Source of the DNA: Alphaproteobacteria bacterium
Lineage (GTDB): Bacteria; Pseudomonadota; Alphaproteobacteria; UBA828
Reading direction: 5' to 3'
Assembly (NCBI GenBank): GCA_030604165.1
Contig: JAUVWK010000146.1
Location: forward strand, 1 to 6,987
Length of the DNA: 6,987 nucleotides
The notes under the pieces: model-generated
The model's input: the letters and a program-made list of their open reading frames with translations, nothing else
Databases searched by the model: none
What the model was told of the DNA's origin: nothing
Shown here: positions 6,305 to 6,987 of the stretch, one piece after another
Position numbering within the stretch: the first letter of the stretch is position 1
Layout: the number at the start of each line of letters is the position of its first letter
Program-made: the position numbers and the translations under genes

Positions 6305-6739
6305 ATGGCGGCGCGCGAGAAAATTTCTGAGAGGCAAATGGAGGCGCGGCAGCGGCTGCGGGACGCCGGGCTGCGCCCGACGCGCCAGCGCCTCGCCTTG
6401 GCCGAATTGCTTTGCTCGATGGGCGGTCGACACCTGACGGCCGAGCAACTGCATGGCGACGCTCAGGCCCATGGCATCAGCGTGTCGCTTGCCACCGTCT
6501 ACAACACGCTCCATCAGTTTACGCGCGCTGGCCTTTTGCGCGAGCTGGTGGTGGACGCCGGCCGTTCCTATTTCGATACCAACACCAGCCCGCACCATCA
6601 CTTTTTCATCGAGGCGACCAACACCCTGCAAGACGTGCCGGAAGATTGTGTCACTGTCAGCACCTTGCCGCCGCCGCCCGAGGGCATGACCGTCTCCAGC
6701 ATAGACATCATCATTCGGGTCAAAGAAAAGGTCGAATAG
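6305..6739 (+). CDS. irr: Iron response regulator Irr (Fur family)
   Basis: Irr is the alphaproteobacterial Fur-family regulator that senses heme rather than Fe2+ and is active under low iron, acting on heme synthesis, iron storage and uptake genes. The 144 residues include the winged-helix segment GLRPTRQRLALAELL (22-36), RHLTAEQL and the recognition region VSLATVYNTLHQFTRAGLLREL. These are followed by YFDTNTSPHHHFF with His97-His99, the heme/metal-binding HHH typical of Irr, and a C-terminal PPPPEGMTVSSIDIIIRVK typical of the dimerisation domain. There is no Cys-Pro heme regulatory motif near the N-terminus (the only Cys residues are 37 and 115), as in Irr proteins other than the Bradyrhizobium type. 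ATG 6305 has TAAGG only 3 nt upstream. ATG 6338, 11 codons in, is also preceded by GAGAGG, so the start is uncertain. It is separated from the next gene by its own promoter. Confidence 0.92.
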   Translation: MAAREKISERQMEARQRLRDAGLRPTRQRLALAELLCSMGGRHLTAEQLHGDAQAHGISVSLATVYNTLHQFTRAGLLRELVVDAGRSYFDTNTSPHHHFFIEATNTLQDVPEDCVTVSTLPPPPEGMTVSSIDIIIRVKEKVE

Positions 6740-6801
6740 CGCTTGGCGCCAGGGGTGGGCCGGGTATGGGCCAGGGAAGGGAACGTCCTGGGCGTTGCGT
6801 C

Positions 6802-6829
6802 TTGACATAACTTAGAATTATTCTAAATT
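6802..6829 (+). promoter_or_regulatory. Sigma-70-like promoter downstream of irr
   Basis: A perfect -35 TTGACA (6802-6807) is followed after 16 nt by TAAATT (6824-6829; 4 of 6 matches to TATAAT). The region is sharply AT-rich against the surrounding GC-rich DNA. Transcription would start near 6836 and leave a leader of about 120-125 nt before ATG 6959. The Irr-box palindrome fills the spacer and overlaps the -10. Confidence 0.65.
6812..6826. promoter_or_regulatory. Irr box (iron control element) operator
   Basis: TTAGAATTATTCTAA is a perfect 15-nt palindrome and contains TTAGAA-N3-TTCTAA, the core of the iron control element known as the Irr-binding site in rhizobia and other alphaproteobacteria. 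It lies between the -35 and -10 and overlaps the -10, the expected position for repression. It is about 70 nt after the irr gene itself. Binding by this Irr is inferred from motif and context. Confidence 0.75.
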
Positions 6830-6945
6830 AGCTGTTGCCGTCATGTTTCGCGGCTTGCAAGACCGTTAGGACAAACTCAGTGGCAGGCGGAGTCGCTTCA
6901 GCCGCGCTCATGTCTTGTGCAATCGTCATGTCAACTCAGCAGGAA

Positions 6946-6953
6946 GGGAGAGG
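6946..6953 (+). promoter_or_regulatory. Ribosome binding site of the downstream partial gene
   Basis: GGGAGAGG sits 5 nt before ATG 6959 and is one of the strongest Shine-Dalgarno sites in the window. It sets the start over the upstream ATGs at 6910 and 6928, which are in another frame. Confidence 0.65.
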
Positions 6954-6958
6954 ACATC

Positions 6959-6987
6959 ATGCCCTCATTGGATGGGACCACGACCGA
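6959..6987 (+). CDS. Start of a gene, possibly rubrerythrin (3' truncated by window)
   Basis: Only nine complete codons are visible: MPSLDGTTT, with the tenth beginning GA (Asp or Glu). This resembles the N-terminus of alphaproteobacterial rubrerythrins (commonly M-[PS]-S-L-K-G-T-K-T-E), ferritin-like di-iron proteins that remove peroxide. With so few residues the match is suggestive only. The context supports it: an excellent ribosome-binding site, a promoter carrying an Irr box, and irr immediately upstream, all consistent with an iron-linked oxidative-stress protein repressed by Irr. The function should be treated as a hypothesis until the rest of the gene is read. Confidence 0.5.

Noticed and set aside
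6740..6800. Terminator after irr
   Set aside because: The region is G-rich with a small TGGCGCCA palindrome but no stable stem followed by T residues.
6910..6987. Open frame from ATG 6910 running off the window (MSCAIVMSTQQ...)
   Set aside because: It has no good ribosome-binding site, and the Shine-Dalgarno at 6946-6953 and the recognisable N-terminus both favour the frame from ATG 6959.

Overview
The window looks like the chromosome of a high-GC alphaproteobacterium, plausibly Rhodospirillales-like. The main reason is an Irr-type member of the Fur family (residues HHH at the heme/metal site), a regulator essentially confined to that class. The Pnp and ribosomal protein sequences also read as alphaproteobacterial. 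All recognisable genes lie on the + strand.

Positions 1-4526 are the conserved translation and RNA-decay cluster, in the usual order: the 3' end of infB (initiation factor 2), rbfA, truB, rpsO and pnp. rbfA and truB overlap by 8 nt and truB is 13 nt from rpsO, so these are probably co-transcribed. A short hairpin follows rpsO, and then comes a 288-nt GC-rich leader with several hairpins in front of pnp. This matches the general rpsO-pnp design, in which an intercistronic hairpin and a structured pnp leader control PNPase output. A long hairpin after pnp probably closes the cluster.

Positions 4527-6193 hold a 269-nt spacer and one flavoprotein gene of the nitronate monooxygenase/2-nitropropane dioxygenase family. 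The spacer contains a previously uncalled 36-codon ORF with a strong ribosome-binding site, whose stop codon overlaps the flavoprotein GTG start (TAGTG). The flavoprotein has a C-terminal extension with a C-X2-C-X3-C motif and a further Cys, resembling the [4Fe-4S] motif of the unrelated dienoyl-CoA reductase family.

Positions 6194-6987 are an iron-response module. irr is followed by a consensus-like promoter whose spacer carries a perfect TTAGAA-N3-TTCTAA palindrome, the core of the known Irr box (iron control element). After a 5' leader of about 120-130 nt, a gene begins at 6959 and runs off the window. Its nine visible residues resemble the start of alphaproteobacterial rubrerythrins. The likely logic is that Irr, made next door, controls an iron or peroxide-stress protein through this site.

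Most of the window is ordinary conserved biology. The parts worth a second look are the Cys-cluster flavoprotein with its small upstream ORF, and the Irr-box promoter.
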